DNA of 64,000 nt, taken from assembly GCA_963556195.1 (NCBI GenBank), contig OY744522.1:32275324-32339323 (forward strand), given 5' to 3'. How positions within the stretch are numbered: the first letter of the stretch is position 1; every line of letters begins with the position of its first letter. Positions 10,284 to 21,475 of this stretch are shown one piece after another. A program made the translations under genes and the position numbers. Origin of the DNA: Sepiola atlantica. Its lineage: Eukaryota > Mollusca > Cephalopoda > Sepiida > Sepiolidae. A model generated the notes under the pieces. The model saw only the letters and a program-made list of their open reading frames with translations. It did not search any database and had not been told where the DNA came from.

Positions 10284-11608
10284 ATGGGTGCCCTTGACTC
10301 TGCGGAGGCATTTGATCTTGTGGGGTTATTCATTTTATATACACTCACAAATATATTTGATAATACGGATATCGGCCTTTATAGAGATGATGGATTAGCG
10401 ATAATAAGAGACTCCAACAAAATCAAAGGAGAAAACTTCAAGAAAATTATACATATGGAAATGAAAAAACTAGGCCTAAAAGTAGAAGTACTAGCTAACA
10501 TAAAAACAACGAACTTTCTAGACGTAACGTCAAACTTAAATAAAAACACTTACGAACCATACCTAAAAGATAGCGCCAACCCAATATACGTACACCCAAA
10601 GTCTAATCACCCCCCATCAATCATAAAACATATCCCGAATTCGATAGAACGTAGGCTTATCAACAATTCTAGCAACGAAAGTGTTTTTAAAAAATCAATC
10701 AACATTTACAATACAGCTCTAAAAAATAGTGCTTACCATACTACCGAAATTAAATATAAAAAACAGGACACTTATAATTACAACAAAATTAAAAAGAAAA
10801 AGAAAAGAAAAAGATAAAATATAATCTACTATACCCGCCCTATAACCAGATGCTAAAAACTAAACTAGGCAAAAAATTCCCAAATCTGATTGAAAAACAC
10901 TTCCCCGTAACCAATCCTCTACATATAATATTCAATAAAAATAACCTAAAATTATCCTACAGCTGCTGTGAAAACCTAGAAATGATAATTAAGGCACACA
11001 ATAACAAAATACTAAAAGAGAATAACAGAGAGGAAAAAATAACAAATTACGGAAAAAAGTGGAAAATATAACAAAAATAACACTAAGAAGAACAAAAATA
11101 TAAACAATACTAATAGAAATAAACAAAACACCAATAATAACCACCGAATAGAAACGAAAAAGTTAGCAATGAAGCGAAAAGATGTAACTGCATGAATCGT
11201 AATCTTTGTCCACTACAAAATAAATGCCTAACTAAAAGTATTGTATACCAAGCAACGATATTCGCAAACGAAAGACTAAATAACAAGAAATACTACGTGG
11301 GTATGACATCCTTAGATTTTAAGACCAGATACTATGACCACAAAAGCACATTTAAAAACAAAACACGTCGAACAAAAACAGCACAAGCAAACCACTATTG
11401 GGAGCTCAAAGAAAATGGACACTCACCAATAATTGAATGGAAAATAGTAAGACAGGCCAGTACATGTAGAAATTTAGACGACCCGTGTAGATTATGCCTG
11501 AATGAAAAATTTGAAATCCTAAATTTTAAAGATCCCCGAAATCTATTAAATTCTAGAAGTGAAATAGCAAACAGCTGCTTACACAGGTATAAATTTACCT
11601 TAGGCTAA
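10284..11608 (+). pseudogene. Penelope-like RT with GIY-YIG endonuclease, broken
   Basis: Three open blocks on the + strand read as one protein with frameshifts. Block 1 (10284-10817, 177 aa) has the RT catalytic motif GLYRDDGLAI near residues 31-40, then TTNFLDVTSNLN and YVHPKSNHPPSIIKHIPNS. Block 2 (10850-11071) contains IFNKNNLKLSYSC. Block 3 (11192-11608, 138 aa) has cysteines (CPLQNKC) and then YYVGMTSLDFKTRYYDH, a GIY-YIG nuclease core, ending in CRLCLNEKFEIL. RT followed by a C-terminal GIY-YIG domain defines canonical Penelope-like elements. The N-terminal half of the RT is missing. It inserts a DNA copy of its own RNA; this copy is inactive. Lysine-rich, A-rich coding biases are typical of the family. 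Confidence 0.75.
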
Positions 11609-11610
11609 TG

Positions 11611-11665
11611 ATAAATAAATAAATAAATAAATAAAAAATAAAAATAAATAAATAAATAAATATAA
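11611..11665. repeat. (AAAT)n microsatellite
   Basis: AAAT units directly after the Penelope stop codon; probably a 3' UTR tract. Confidence 0.8.
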
Positions 11666-11861
11666 AAAAATAAATTTAAAAAACAACAAAAAAACTTATA
11701 ATTTAAAAATTAAAACCTAAAATAGAAATACAAGGAACCACGTGTTAAAATAAATTCACCCATTATATCGACACAACAAAGAACACAGGATATAGACAAC
11801 CCATTGATAACAAAACAATAGGAGAGCGTATAGGGAGTGACACCAACAAAGCCTTTGTTTG

Positions 11862-12042
11862 CGGGAAGCCCAACGATTGGCTGAGAGAACAACAAAGAAT
11901 CTGATTCGTTAACTAGCAAGCCGTGTATATAAAAACATCCGGCGTAAATAACTCCATGCATTTTAGCCTGAAGATTCCCCCCGGGGATGAAACGCGGGAG
12001 CCTCTGTGTAGCTTGATTGCCATAATATATATTTTCATAGCT

Positions 12043-12046
<4 letters not shown>
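11862..12046. repeat. Right inverted repeat of the Penelope-like element
   Basis: Reverse complement of 10012-10200. On the + strand it contains CTGAAGATTCCCCCCGGGGA then TGAAACGCG (11968-11996): CTGANGA, a C4/G4 hairpin and GAAA, the hammerhead layout. An (AT)n array follows directly. Confidence 0.8.

Positions 12047-12130
<84 letters not shown>
12044..12130. repeat. (AT)n-(AG)n compound microsatellite
   Basis: AT repeat of about 57 bases then about 30 bases of AG, starting exactly where the Penelope inverted repeat stops. Confidence 0.95.
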
Positions 12131-12133
<3 letters not shown>

Positions 12134-12494
12134 ATTGTACGATTTATAACGGAAGGCCCTACAGTGAGGGAAAAAGAGAGCAATAAATAAATATAGAGAA
12201 GGTGGAAATTGTATGATTTACCACGGAGTGGGTAAGGAAGTTAATGCACCCCAAAACGAGGTCAGCTTGTCTAGGTCAGTCTGTCTAGGACCCCCCCCCT
12301 TAACCGCCCAACCCCAAGCTCCCTCAAAATGTCTCTGAAGGCTGGAAATTGAAATTGTTCGTTTGGCGACTGATAATTTAGCTTGGTGTATGATATCCTG
12401 GTCGCGGTGTCAAGTTGTGAACCCCACACGTGCGCACGATCTTGCCAGACCGTGAACACACTTCAGCCGATCGTCGTAGTGGCAATAAAAAAAT

Positions 12495-12716
12495 ATGTCG
12501 ATCGAAATTTCTCTAGGTCGGGATGGCAACGATGATGATGATGACTTCGTCGATCTTGGCGTCTCGTCCAACTCCCACGTTGAAACTGTTGATATCCGCG
12601 AGCGATCACTGGGCGAACAGCAATCGATTGGCTCTGTGAGGGCGAAAGATTATTCAAAGCAGAACAAAGGGAAAAGAATAACGTTCAACAACTCGGTTGG
12701 GGTCTTTTTGTATTGA
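12495..12716 (+). CDS. Hypothetical small ORF, acidic
   Basis: 73 residues, unrecognised. It starts MSIEISLGRDGNDDDDDF, has an acidic run at residues 11-16, then a polar segment and a hydrophobic end (VGVFLY). It is followed within 20 bases by an AATAAAATAAA run that could be a poly(A) signal. Composition is less repeat-like than neighbouring ORFs. It could be a chance ORF or a terminal exon; there is no homology evidence. Confidence 0.2.
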   Translation: MSIEISLGRDGNDDDDDFVDLGVSSNSHVETVDIRERSLGEQQSIGSVRAKDYSKQNKGKRITFNNSVGVFLY

Positions 12717-12877
12717 AGAGTAATTATTAATAAAATAAAAGAATTGATTTTACATAAGATTAATGTCTACTGTACTCGTAAAGGCTGTTTGCGCTAAGCT
12801 ATCTCGTTGTCTCTCCGTACGTGTGTAAATTTGTTACAAGTGGTTGCTTAGTCACAAATTAACTGGCTAAGAAAACG

Positions 12878-13015
12878 ATGGTGAGTTTGCTCGGTTTTCT
12901 ACTCTTCGTCGCGTACGCGGCACGCGACGTCGAACATCCGACCTTCTCGTTCTGTGGTCTCGTGGTACTGTCTCGATCTGCCTTTCGTGCGTCAAAACGT
13001 ACATTCTCTTATTGA
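12878..13015 (+). CDS. Hypothetical 45-aa ORF with signal-peptide-like start
   Basis: Reads MVSLLGFLLFVAYAARDVE at the N-terminus, a hydrophobic core followed by small residues, as in a signal peptide, then 26 further residues with one Cys. The codon after ATG is GTG AGT, so ATG/GTGAGT could equally be a splice donor right after a start codon. The opposite strand also has a 60-aa ORF (13049-12867). Unrecognised; may be chance. Confidence 0.15.
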   Translation: MVSLLGFLLFVAYAARDVEHPTFSFCGLVVLSRSAFRASKRTFSY

Positions 13016-13330
13016 AGATGTCTGTCGTTACCCCCTCCTCCTCTGCCATATTACTCTCTGCGTCTCTTCCTCTCTCAGGGGTTGGGGGCGGTCGCCTCCT
13101 CCCCTGTACCTGAAATAAATGGGATTCCTGTTATCTCTAACTTAACATCTGGCAAGCGTCTTCTTTTGTGTGGCAGTGATCGGAATTGACCAGCAAACAC
13201 CACTTTGCCAGACAGCCCGGCGCCTTTTTCCATTGTTTGAATAAGCTCGTTTCACATCAAATATATACTAGTTTCGTATCTCCACTTCGTCTCTACGCAG
13301 GGCCTAGCATCATCACCAAGATGCGTACTA

Positions 13331-15374
13331 GCACGTAACCAGGGTACCCGATCCCCATGGGCCCGGACATTTCGTCACAGTCTGCTTGTAAGCTAATAAG
13401 GTCAATGAGGACTGAGATAAGTGGACTGGCCTTATCGGCAACATATGATGTCTTAGAGCTGTGTTTCTAGTCGAGGTTTGGTTTGAAACTAGCTCATTTT
13501 TATTAGAGAACATCGGAGTATCTTAAGAATTTTTGTACCAATCATTTTTCATGAGAGGACATCTGTCATTGATTTCTTTAATCCAATTATCTTTGTTTAT
13601 TTAGCGACCGGAAGAGATGCGTAGATCTTCTGTGCAGAAAGACCTGTTCTCATTTCTGTAAAAACATCTTCAATGTCTCCATATCCGGTAGGGTGATATT
13701 GATGTGTAGCCTGAATCAGAAAGAGATCTGATTTGAACGGATTACAACAAATGTATCATAACTATTTGTTGGCTTTGAAAAGGATCATATTTAAAAAAAT
13801 ATCTAATGTAGTTCTGGTAATGAAATTAACGAATTTTCTTTTTTCTTTTGTAATTAAGAGAACATTTTTAGTTTAAAAATAAATCACAATTGTATGTCTT
13901 ATATATAAAAAAAGGATTACCTTCTCCTTTCTCCTGAAATAATGATCTTCTTTTATTCATCACGACGATGAATTAGCTCACTTTAATTCCCAAATAGTCC
14001 CATTTGATTGGTCAGAACAATTCTCTTTGACCAATCAAAACGTAATTTTGGCGGTCTCGCTGAATACAAAAATCCTTTATCCGTCTTCTTCCTCAGCGAG
14101 GAGAATCTGCCAAGAAACGGTGTTCCTTCTTTTTGAATGTGATCGCTGACCAGTCAACACCTACCGGACCTTCATGGTAGAGGGAGAAAATGGAGAATAT
14201 TAAACGGGCGTGCATACATATCGAATATATTGAAATGAATGAAGATTTATTTAAGGGATAAGAATAGTCACCAGCTAACTTAACACGAACCGAGTTTTGT
14301 AAATGAAAAATCAAGGAAAACACGATGAAATAAGAAAACAGTTATATAACTATAAGTTTACATAAATGTAAAAGTTATTCTTAGTCAGTAAATGTTGATT
14401 AAGGAAAGTTTATACAACTCGTGTTTTTGGGATGAAAATGTTCAGTGAATGTCAAACACGAGGGATAAGGATGTGTATGTCTATATATTTGTTAGTGTGA
14501 ATATGCGCGTATTAGTAATAGACAGTGTATGTGAGTAAGTGACAATGTGAGTACTGTGTAAGTATGCATAGGTTTATATTGTTCTATTAGTGCGTGTGTA
14601 GATGTGCGCGAGATGATGGAGCTTGTACGTGAGTTTTGAAGAAGTGTTCCTTTCTTTTCTTTTCGTTTCCCATACTACAGCCAAAACCGCGGGGGTAGGG
14701 GTGGGGGTACGTTCTTGAGTCCCTTTCGAGGTGCACCGGGATGGATCTATGGAGAAATCTCCTTTCGTTGACTAGATCACTGTTTCTTAATTTGAAATAG
14801 ACTTATTAGATTTTGGGTTCAACACGATTTTTATTGGTTGAAAAATTTTGAGTTTACACGTTCCTGTGAAACCTCTACCTTGCTTTTGGAAGTGAAAAGG
14901 AGAGCGTATCACAACGAATCGAAGTAAGAGGGTGGCTATTCAAGCCAGTCGCTTTTTGGCGTTCGTTCGAATCGCATCGCGATCCACCACACACTAACTT
15001 CATTTTGAATCTGTCGCCTTCTACGGAGTCGTCTCTTCCGACATTAAATGGATACTTTTCATGGTTAAACAGCAAAATTTAATCAGTTTTTCAATAAACA
15101 TTTCCCGTATGCATTTAATACATATCTTATCTTTTTATCCCAGTTGTGTGTGCCTTCTCCTATCTGCTTGATTTCAGCATATTTCCAACTTCGGAAAACG
15201 ACAATTTAATCCTGCTTTTGTCAGAATCACTTCATATGTTCACCTGTTATAGATTAGATTGCTTTTAATATTGAATTATTCCAAACATGAACATAAAAAT
15301 ATTTTTCATTTTTTTTTTCATATCATCTGACAATTGCGAATCAACTGGAAACGATTGTTGTTTCAAGATTTGAA
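13331..15374. other. Mostly unique non-coding stretch
   Basis: No gene recognised. Notable are a perfect inverted pair of CCAAT boxes (14003-14039), a GT-rich degenerate tract (14460-14620) and a GGGGGTAGGGGTGGGGG tract (14692-14708). ORFs on both strands lack family signatures. Confidence 0.4.
14003..14039. promoter_or_regulatory. Inverted pair of CCAAT boxes
   Basis: TTTGATTGGTCA (14003-14014) and TGACCAATCAAA (14028-14039) are perfect 12-bp reverse complements separated by 13 bases, each with a CCAAT box. A second inverted pair, CTCGCTGA and TCAGCGAG, follows at about 14057 and 14093. Paired CCAAT boxes occur in promoters, for example of histone genes, but no histone coding sequence or 3' histone stem-loop is visible nearby. 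Confidence 0.3.
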
Positions 15375-15890
15375 GAAAACCATTGTTTGCTTTTTAAAAA
15401 AATAAGAATAAAATTCATACAAATTGTTTGCTTTAAAAAAAATAAGAATAAAATTCATACAAATTCAATTTGATTTTTTTTAAAAATAAGAATAAAATTC
15501 ATACAAATTCAATTTGATTTTAAAAAAAAATAAGAATAAAATTCATACAAATTCAATTTGATTTTTTTTAAAAATAAGAATAAAATTCATACAAATTCAA
15601 TTTGATTTTTTTTAAAAATAAGAATAAAATTCATACAAATTCTTTACTTAAAAAAAAAGAATAAAATTCATACGAATTGTTTGCTTTTTAAAAAAATAAG
15701 AATAAAATTCATACAAATTCTTTACTTAAAAAAAAAAGAATCAAATTCATACGAATTGTTTGCTTTTTAAAAAAATAAGAATAAAATTCATACAAATTCT
15801 TTACTTAAAAAAAAAAGAATAAAATTCATACGAATTGTTTGCTTTTTAAAAAAATAAGAATAAAATTCATACAAATTCAATTTGATTGAA
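15375..15890. repeat. AT-rich minisatellite with core AAGAATAAAATTCATACAAA
   Basis: About 12 copies of the core separated by three linker types (CAATTTGATTTT, TTTACTT, GTTTGCT). From about 15640 the linkers alternate TTTACTT/GTTTGCT, a two-unit higher-order repeat. Confidence 0.9.
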
Positions 15891-16114
15891 TTTTATTTCC
15901 TTTTTTTTTGTTTTCCTTTTTTAAAGTTTTCATTCGAAGTTTTCATGAAACTGAAATAATAATAAATAATTCAACCCCACTAACCTTTAATTTCGCGAGA
16001 AAAGTTTACTGGCCTTAGAGATTAAAAAAAAAAAAAAAATCAGGTTAATTCCCATTTCAGTCACGTAAATTATTTAGGGTGAAATACGTTTCAGCATCAC
16101 CCCAAAACAACTTA

Positions 16115-17414
16115 TACAGGATGGCGCAAAAGTCACGCATTAGTTTGAATCAGTAACAACTTTCACATTTAATCAAATTTTCTCCTTATTTTTCACAATA
16201 TTACAGATATAAACATTGATAATTTATCATGTAAAAATATAGCACTGAACAACGAACCAAAATTATTGAACTTTACTTCGGAACCATCGTTCAATATCCT
16301 TAATCCAAAGAGTCTATCGTCGGCATTATAATGTCAGACAATCTCCCAGTCAGACCACAATTGATCGTCTTGTGGCCCGATTTCGGCAGCAGGGTTCAGT
16401 CAGTGATCTTCCACGATCTGGCAGACCACGTTCAGTACGGACAGCGGAAAATGTAGCACTCGTTGAGGATAGCATTGCTGAAAATCCAGACACCTTAACT
16501 CGAAGACGAGCCACTCAGATTGGGATGTCCAGAAGGTCACTTCAAAGAATTTTGCGTGAATTGCATGTTTCCATACAAAATTCAATTGGTACAGGCATTA
16601 CAACCTGCAGATTTGCAATCACGCGTAGCTTATGCTGTTCACATTCAGCAATTAGCCAGAGAACAAAATGAGTTCATCCATGATAATGAGCGACGAACCC
16701 CATTTTCATCTGAACGGGTTCGTAAATAAGCAAAACTGCAGAATATGGGCCATTGAAAATCCAAGAACCGTTCATCAGTGTGAATTGCATCCACTAAAAT
16801 GTACCGTATGGTGTGGTGTTACCTCGGAAACAGTGATCGGTCCATATTTCTTTGAAAACGAAGAAGGTGTCGCGGTGACGATAACTGCACAGCGATATCA
16901 ACAAATGATTGAAAATTTTTTACGGCCATCTGTTCAGGACAACCCAGAAATGTGGTTCCAACAAGATGGAGCTACTGCCCACACTGCCCGACAAAGTATG
17001 GCGCTCTTAAGGGGATTGTTTGGCGAGCGCTTAATTAGCAGATTTTCGGATTTTAACTGACATTCACGTTCACCAGATTTAACAGCCCCTGACCTTTCCC
17101 TTTAGGGTTATCTTAAGGAAAGGGTATATGTGAACAAGCCTACAACGATTCAGGAGCTTAAAAACAATATCAGACATGAAATCCAAGAACTAGAGCCAGT
17201 TATTCTAAGGACTGTAATGGAAAATGCCCTAACTAGAGCCCGTCTTTGTGAGGCCGAAAATGGTGCCCATTTAAAGGATACTATTTTTAAAACCTACTGC
17301 AACAAAATTACCAAGTAAATGTATTATTTATCAGAAAAGCCTAGTAAATTACTTAAAATGTTGTAGTTTCTATCACTTAAACAAACCAATGCGCGACTTT
17401 TGTACCACCCTGTA
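16115..17414 (+). mobile_element. Tc1/mariner transposon, DD41D (rosa-like)
   Basis: Terminal inverted repeats read CAGGATGGCGCAAAAGTC at the left (from 16117) and GACTTTTGTACCACCCTG at the right (to 17412), each next to a TA, the mariner-type target duplication. About 1.3 kb in total, the right size for one transposase gene. Confidence 0.85.
16225..17318 (+). pseudogene. Mariner-family transposase, frameshifted
   Basis: DNA-cutting and strand-transfer enzyme of a Tc1/mariner element. Seen in order: a helix-turn-helix part with SDLPRSGRPRSVRTAEN (from about 16396) and RRATQIGMSRRSLQRILRE (about 16504-16560), then the DDE domain with SDEPHFHLNGFVNKQNCRIW (about 16687-16746), WFQQDGATAHTAR (about 16953-16990) and RSPDLTAPD (about 17070). 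Counting from the Asp of QQDG to that last Asp gives 41 residues, the DD41D spacing of the rosa group. The C-terminal end ENALTRARLCEAENGAHLKD is intact to 17318. Three or more frameshifts, and a stop where Trp is expected before the last Asp, make it inactive. Confidence 0.85.
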
Positions 17415-17681
17415 TTTACTTAAAATCACTTTTTAATGAAAACATAACATTAAATAAGTTAGTTCTATGAAGTCGATCAGTTTACCCGAAACGATTATTA
17501 AAAATTGATTATATTAAAAAAAAAAAAATCCAATATAAAGTCGTAAACCATAAAATCATAATTCTAATAAAGGTAGATAATTCACTTCATCCCCGTTACT
17601 AAAAAAAATTAAAGGATCTGAGAGTTACCCCCCGTTGTTAGAATTATCATTTCATATGTTGCAACATTTCACAAACACTTA

Positions 17682-18069
17682 TACAGGGTGGGCCAAAATA
17701 AGGGTCCTATCTTTAAATTTGAATAACTTGAATTTGAATAACTTCCACAAAATAAAAGTTAAACTCACCAAACTTTATGTGTGTGTAGACTGACCCTTCC
17801 GAGATTTTTTGAAATAAACAAAACAAATTTTAGCCGAAAAACACTTCTTAAAACTTACAAAAACTAAAGTATTGTTTTTTACACTGTTTTGAGTTTTTTA
17901 AGCAAAAATAATGTTTTCTAAATGAGGGTACGTTCCTTAGGGCTAATACGGCTCATGCTTGCTTCGGAAGGGGTCCTTTACTTATTCTAAAAAAAAATCA
18001 AAAAAAAATCAATTAATAAAAAAGTTATGAAATTTTAAAAATAGGACCCTTATTTTTGCCCACCCTGTA
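17682..18069. mobile_element. Short TIR element (MITE-like)
   Basis: Left end CAGGGTGGGCCAAAATAAGG and right end CCTTATTTTTGCCCACCCTG are near-perfect inverted repeats continuing to about 30 bp, flanked by TA. The interior (about 330 bp) has no coding capacity. The first bases CAGGGTGG are like those of the mariner at 16115, so it may be cross-mobilised. Both elements are followed by the same ~65-bp host sequence. Confidence 0.8.
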
Positions 18070-18169
18070 TTTACTTCAAATCGCATTTTAATAAAGACAT
18101 TACATTAAATAAGTTAGTTTTGTGAAATCGATTGTATCCTTCAACGTAAATATCCTCGACCAACCAAAC

Positions 18170-18357
18170 TAGCAACAAAATCCCACCCCTTCACTGTAGA
18201 GGTCCCCAGATGCCTGACAACTTTCTCATCTAATCGTTTATTTCATCGGACCGATTGCCTTTGAAACTCCCTCCCTGCTCCCGATTCCCTGAGTGCACCA
18301 ACATGCAGAAATTTAAATGTAATGTGAACAAATATGTTGCTACACAACTGCCCCCGT
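18170..18357 (+). pseudogene. LINE C-terminal fragment (WNSLP-type)
   Basis: The translation LKLPPCSRFPECTNMQKFK followed by CNVNKYVATQLPP matches the conserved end of Jockey/CR1-like LINE reverse transcriptase proteins (usually ...WNSLP...LxxFKxxVNxxL). Related ends are seen at 22.7 kb (-) and 40.4 kb (+). It is cut off by the tail of LINE copy B. Confidence 0.5.
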
Positions 18358-21195
18358 CATCATCATATAATGATGATGATGATGATGATGGTGATGGTGA
18401 TGTACTCACTAGGAGTTTTCACACAGGTTATCATCAGTGATTGCTCACTGACAAGAACCGGTGGTGTTTCCTGGAGTCTGAGTGATAACAAGTCTCTCAA
18501 GATTTCCAGTACTCTCCATATCTTTCGATAACCATTGCAAATGACTTTGCATTATCGCAAAGGTCACTTACCATTGATTTTTTGTTGGCAACGACCATTG
18601 ATCTTCTCTGGGATTTGGGTGGCAATAAGCCTCCCTAAAGTCCCAATACTTTTTCTCACTCTTCAAGTGGAGGTCTGGTTAGTGCTCTCCCTCATCGGTC
18701 TTTCCATCCTCCTTGACGCTTCATGATAAATGTGTGTGGTATCAGCCGAGGCTGATGCCATCACTTTATTTTTTGGTGGAGGGGGGAGCATTTTATAAGA
18801 TTTTATGCAGTTTAAGTTTCCTCAGGTTCACGTGGTGTTTCTTCCATGTTTCGGTTGCAACTTCCATGTGGATGGTTAGTGTTTATAATTTATGGGGGTT
18901 GGTTTCTGCATTCGAGGATTTTCCTAAAGATTTCAGCTGTTTTCATCATTGCTGTCCATTGTAAAGTCTTAATCGTCCCTTTAATTCCAATTTCGCCTAG
19001 TAATTTTTTCCAGTTCTTTTGCGGACTGTTCCTAGTGCTCCTACGATTATTGGTATTATATTGACTTTCTTCATGTTCCATATCTCTTTCAGTTCTCTGG
19101 CAAATTCCGTGTATTTGCTTCGTTTTTCTGTCTCCTTGATCTTTACCCTGTGGGCTGCTGGGACGACAAAATCTACAATTTGGCAGGATTTTTCCTTCTT
19201 GTTAACTTTTATGACATCCGATCTCCTGGCTTGGATGAATTTATCTGTTTATGCCTCCATGTCTCAGAGGATGTTTTGATTTTCGTTTTCTAGTACTGTC
19301 TTTGGTTTGTTTCTGTATCATTTATATGTGTTAAAAATGCAGTCGTTTGCACAGTTCTCAGTGTACTGTCTTTCCTTACAGTCGTGTCTGTTCTTGTATC
19401 TTTTGTGGGATAGTTTGCTACATTCACTTATGTGATTTACCGTTTCGTCGCTTTGTCCACAGAGTCTACATTTACTGTTTGCCTCGGTTTGATCTATTCT
19501 AGCTTTAATGTAGTTAGTTCTAATCGCATTGTTCTGTGCAGCTGTCAGTAGCGATTCCGTTTCTCTGTTAAAGTGTCCTTATCTCAGTCTCTTCTCTATT
19601 CATTCTTATGAATCGTCCATGTAGCTGTTTCTCTTCCCAATTTTTTTTCATGTCCTTTTGATTCTCGTTTCACTTATTTCTGTATTGTTCATTTTGACGG
19701 TGATCAGTATTTCTATGTTCTGAGTTTTGTATTTTACCAATTCTTTTTTGTGTCTTCCACACAGTTTTCTATACTTACTAGCACTCATTTTCTAACGTTT
19801 CTGTTCCCACAAAGTCGGTAAGTATGATATTTTGGGTTTAGTGTATTGTTCATGGTCATAATTTTCTTACTCTTCTGTTCAAGATACCTAAATTCTTCTT
19901 TTGTACAGCCTATGAATGGCCCAGAGTATTTTAGTAGTAGTACTGCCTAGGTGTTTATTCTTTTAACTAGATTTCTACTATATAATTTCGTTTCTAAAAC
20001 TTTTCTTGCTCTTCTCAGGTATTCTTTTCCAATATTCTCTTTCACTTCTGATTTAATGGTGTCTTCTTTCAGAACTCTCAAATATTTATAGCAATCATGT
20101 TCGCCGAGGGCCCGCATCTCCTCTTGGTTGTGCAGTTTCTGCTTTCTCCAGTTTTCCCCTTTTCATCTCTAGCAGTGTTCACTTTTCGATTCCGAATTCC
20201 ATTTGAATGTTCTCGCAGAAGATTTTGGTTGCGTTTACTAGCGTTTCCAATTCCTTTTCGCAAATAGCTTCAGTTCGTCCATATACATGAGGTTGTTTAT
20301 TCCTTGTTTTGTGTCTGTAAATTTGTATTCAGCATCATATTACCTGGGTATGCAGTTTAGTGGCATCATGGCTATGATAAACAGTAGTAGTGATAGAGAG
20401 TCTCCTTTGAAGATGCCTCTCTGTATTCTTATCTCAGTCAGGCGTTGTCCCCAGCTGTCCCATGTCCACATTGCTTTCTTAATAATATTAATAATCTTAT
20501 CAGATATTTTGTACATTCTTAATCATTCAATTATCCATGCTTGAGGGATTCTGTCGTATGCTTTATTGTAATCAATCCATGCCATGGCTATGTTCTTTTT
20601 TTACCTTTTACCTCCTTCATGATCTTTTTATCTATGTATAACATGTCATGTGTCCCTTTTTGCTCTTTCCGACATCCTTTTTGTTCCTCGGGAAGTAGTA
20701 AACGATTTTTAAGGGAATCATAGATCTGTTCTTTCAGTTGTGTAGTTAGGATTTTCCACATGGTTGGTAGACAGGTTATTGGTCTGTTGTTGCTTGAGAT
20801 CATTCTCTTTTCGGTGTCTTTTTGTATTAACGTAGCTCTTCTTTTAGTTATCCATTTTGATACGTCTGTTTTTTGGATACATCTCAGTTTTTGCGATAGC
20901 CTTTTATGTAAGGTCGTGAATTTTTCACAGTATGCATGTATTCGATCGTAGCCTGGCGCTTTCCAATTTGCCATTTTCCTTACGGTTGTCTTAATGGTTT
21001 CTTTATTAATTTTACTTTCTGTTCCTTCTTCAATTTCCTGAAGTTCTTAATCCATGTTTTTCAGTCATTTGGCATTTCTATTGTGGTCTTGGGACTGTTC
21101 CCATATCTTGCTCCAGAAGTGTTTTGTTTCTGTCGGGTCCGGTGGTTCTGCCCTTATTTTTCCTCCGTTTACCTTTTGATAAAACTGTAGATATG
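18358..21195 (-). pseudogene. Degenerate R2-like LINE, copy B
   Basis: Minus-strand partner of copy A, longer at the 5' end. From 5' to 3' on the minus strand: TETKHFWSKIWEQ near 21130-21090, an open 128-residue block (20974-20588) with RATLIQKDTEKR, RPITCLPTMWKILT and LLPEEQKGCRKEQKGTHDML (RT fingers), WIDYNKAYDRIP near 20580-20540, the palm motif near 20400, and NNLMYMDELKLF near 20300-20265, where the catalytic YMDD has become YMDE. The endonuclease part has KEKSCQIVDFVVPAAHRVK near 19180-19120. The element ends with LLSLRLQE near 18480 and an (ATC)n tail at 18360-18395. Many stops; inactive. Confidence 0.8.
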
Positions 21196-21475
21196 CAATC
21201 GGAATAGAAAAAAGACTCAGCAAAACTCACTGTTTTTCAAAAAGTTGGTTTATCGTGCTTATAACCTAAAACACGTTTCAAGTATAACTTTTGGGAAAAA
21301 TCTGAAAAATAAATAATAATCTTCGTAAATATAATCACATTGAAGCATTTCGCTAAAAGTTAACAGTTTTCGTTTAATTGAAAACAGCTTTAGTTTAATA
21401 ACATGTGACAGGAGAAATGCATTCCTGTAAAGATTATAAACGATATGATTTTAAATTACTTTTAACGAAACGAAG

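Larger units (their letters stand above)
12131..13330. other. Low-repeat, CpG-containing stretch
   Basis: This is the least repetitive part of the first 30 kb, with many CpGs between 12400 and 13080. It contains three weak ORFs (12495-12716 +, 12878-13015 +, 13049-12867 -), AATAAA-type signals after 12720 and at 13114, and no terminal repeats I can see. It may hold first exons or a promoter of a host gene, but no family signature supports that. Confidence 0.3.

Noticed and set aside
12867..13049. Minus-strand 60-aa Arg-rich ORF starting MAEEEG
   Set aside because: Antisense to an equally weak ORF in a CpG-rich patch; no domain and no splice support.
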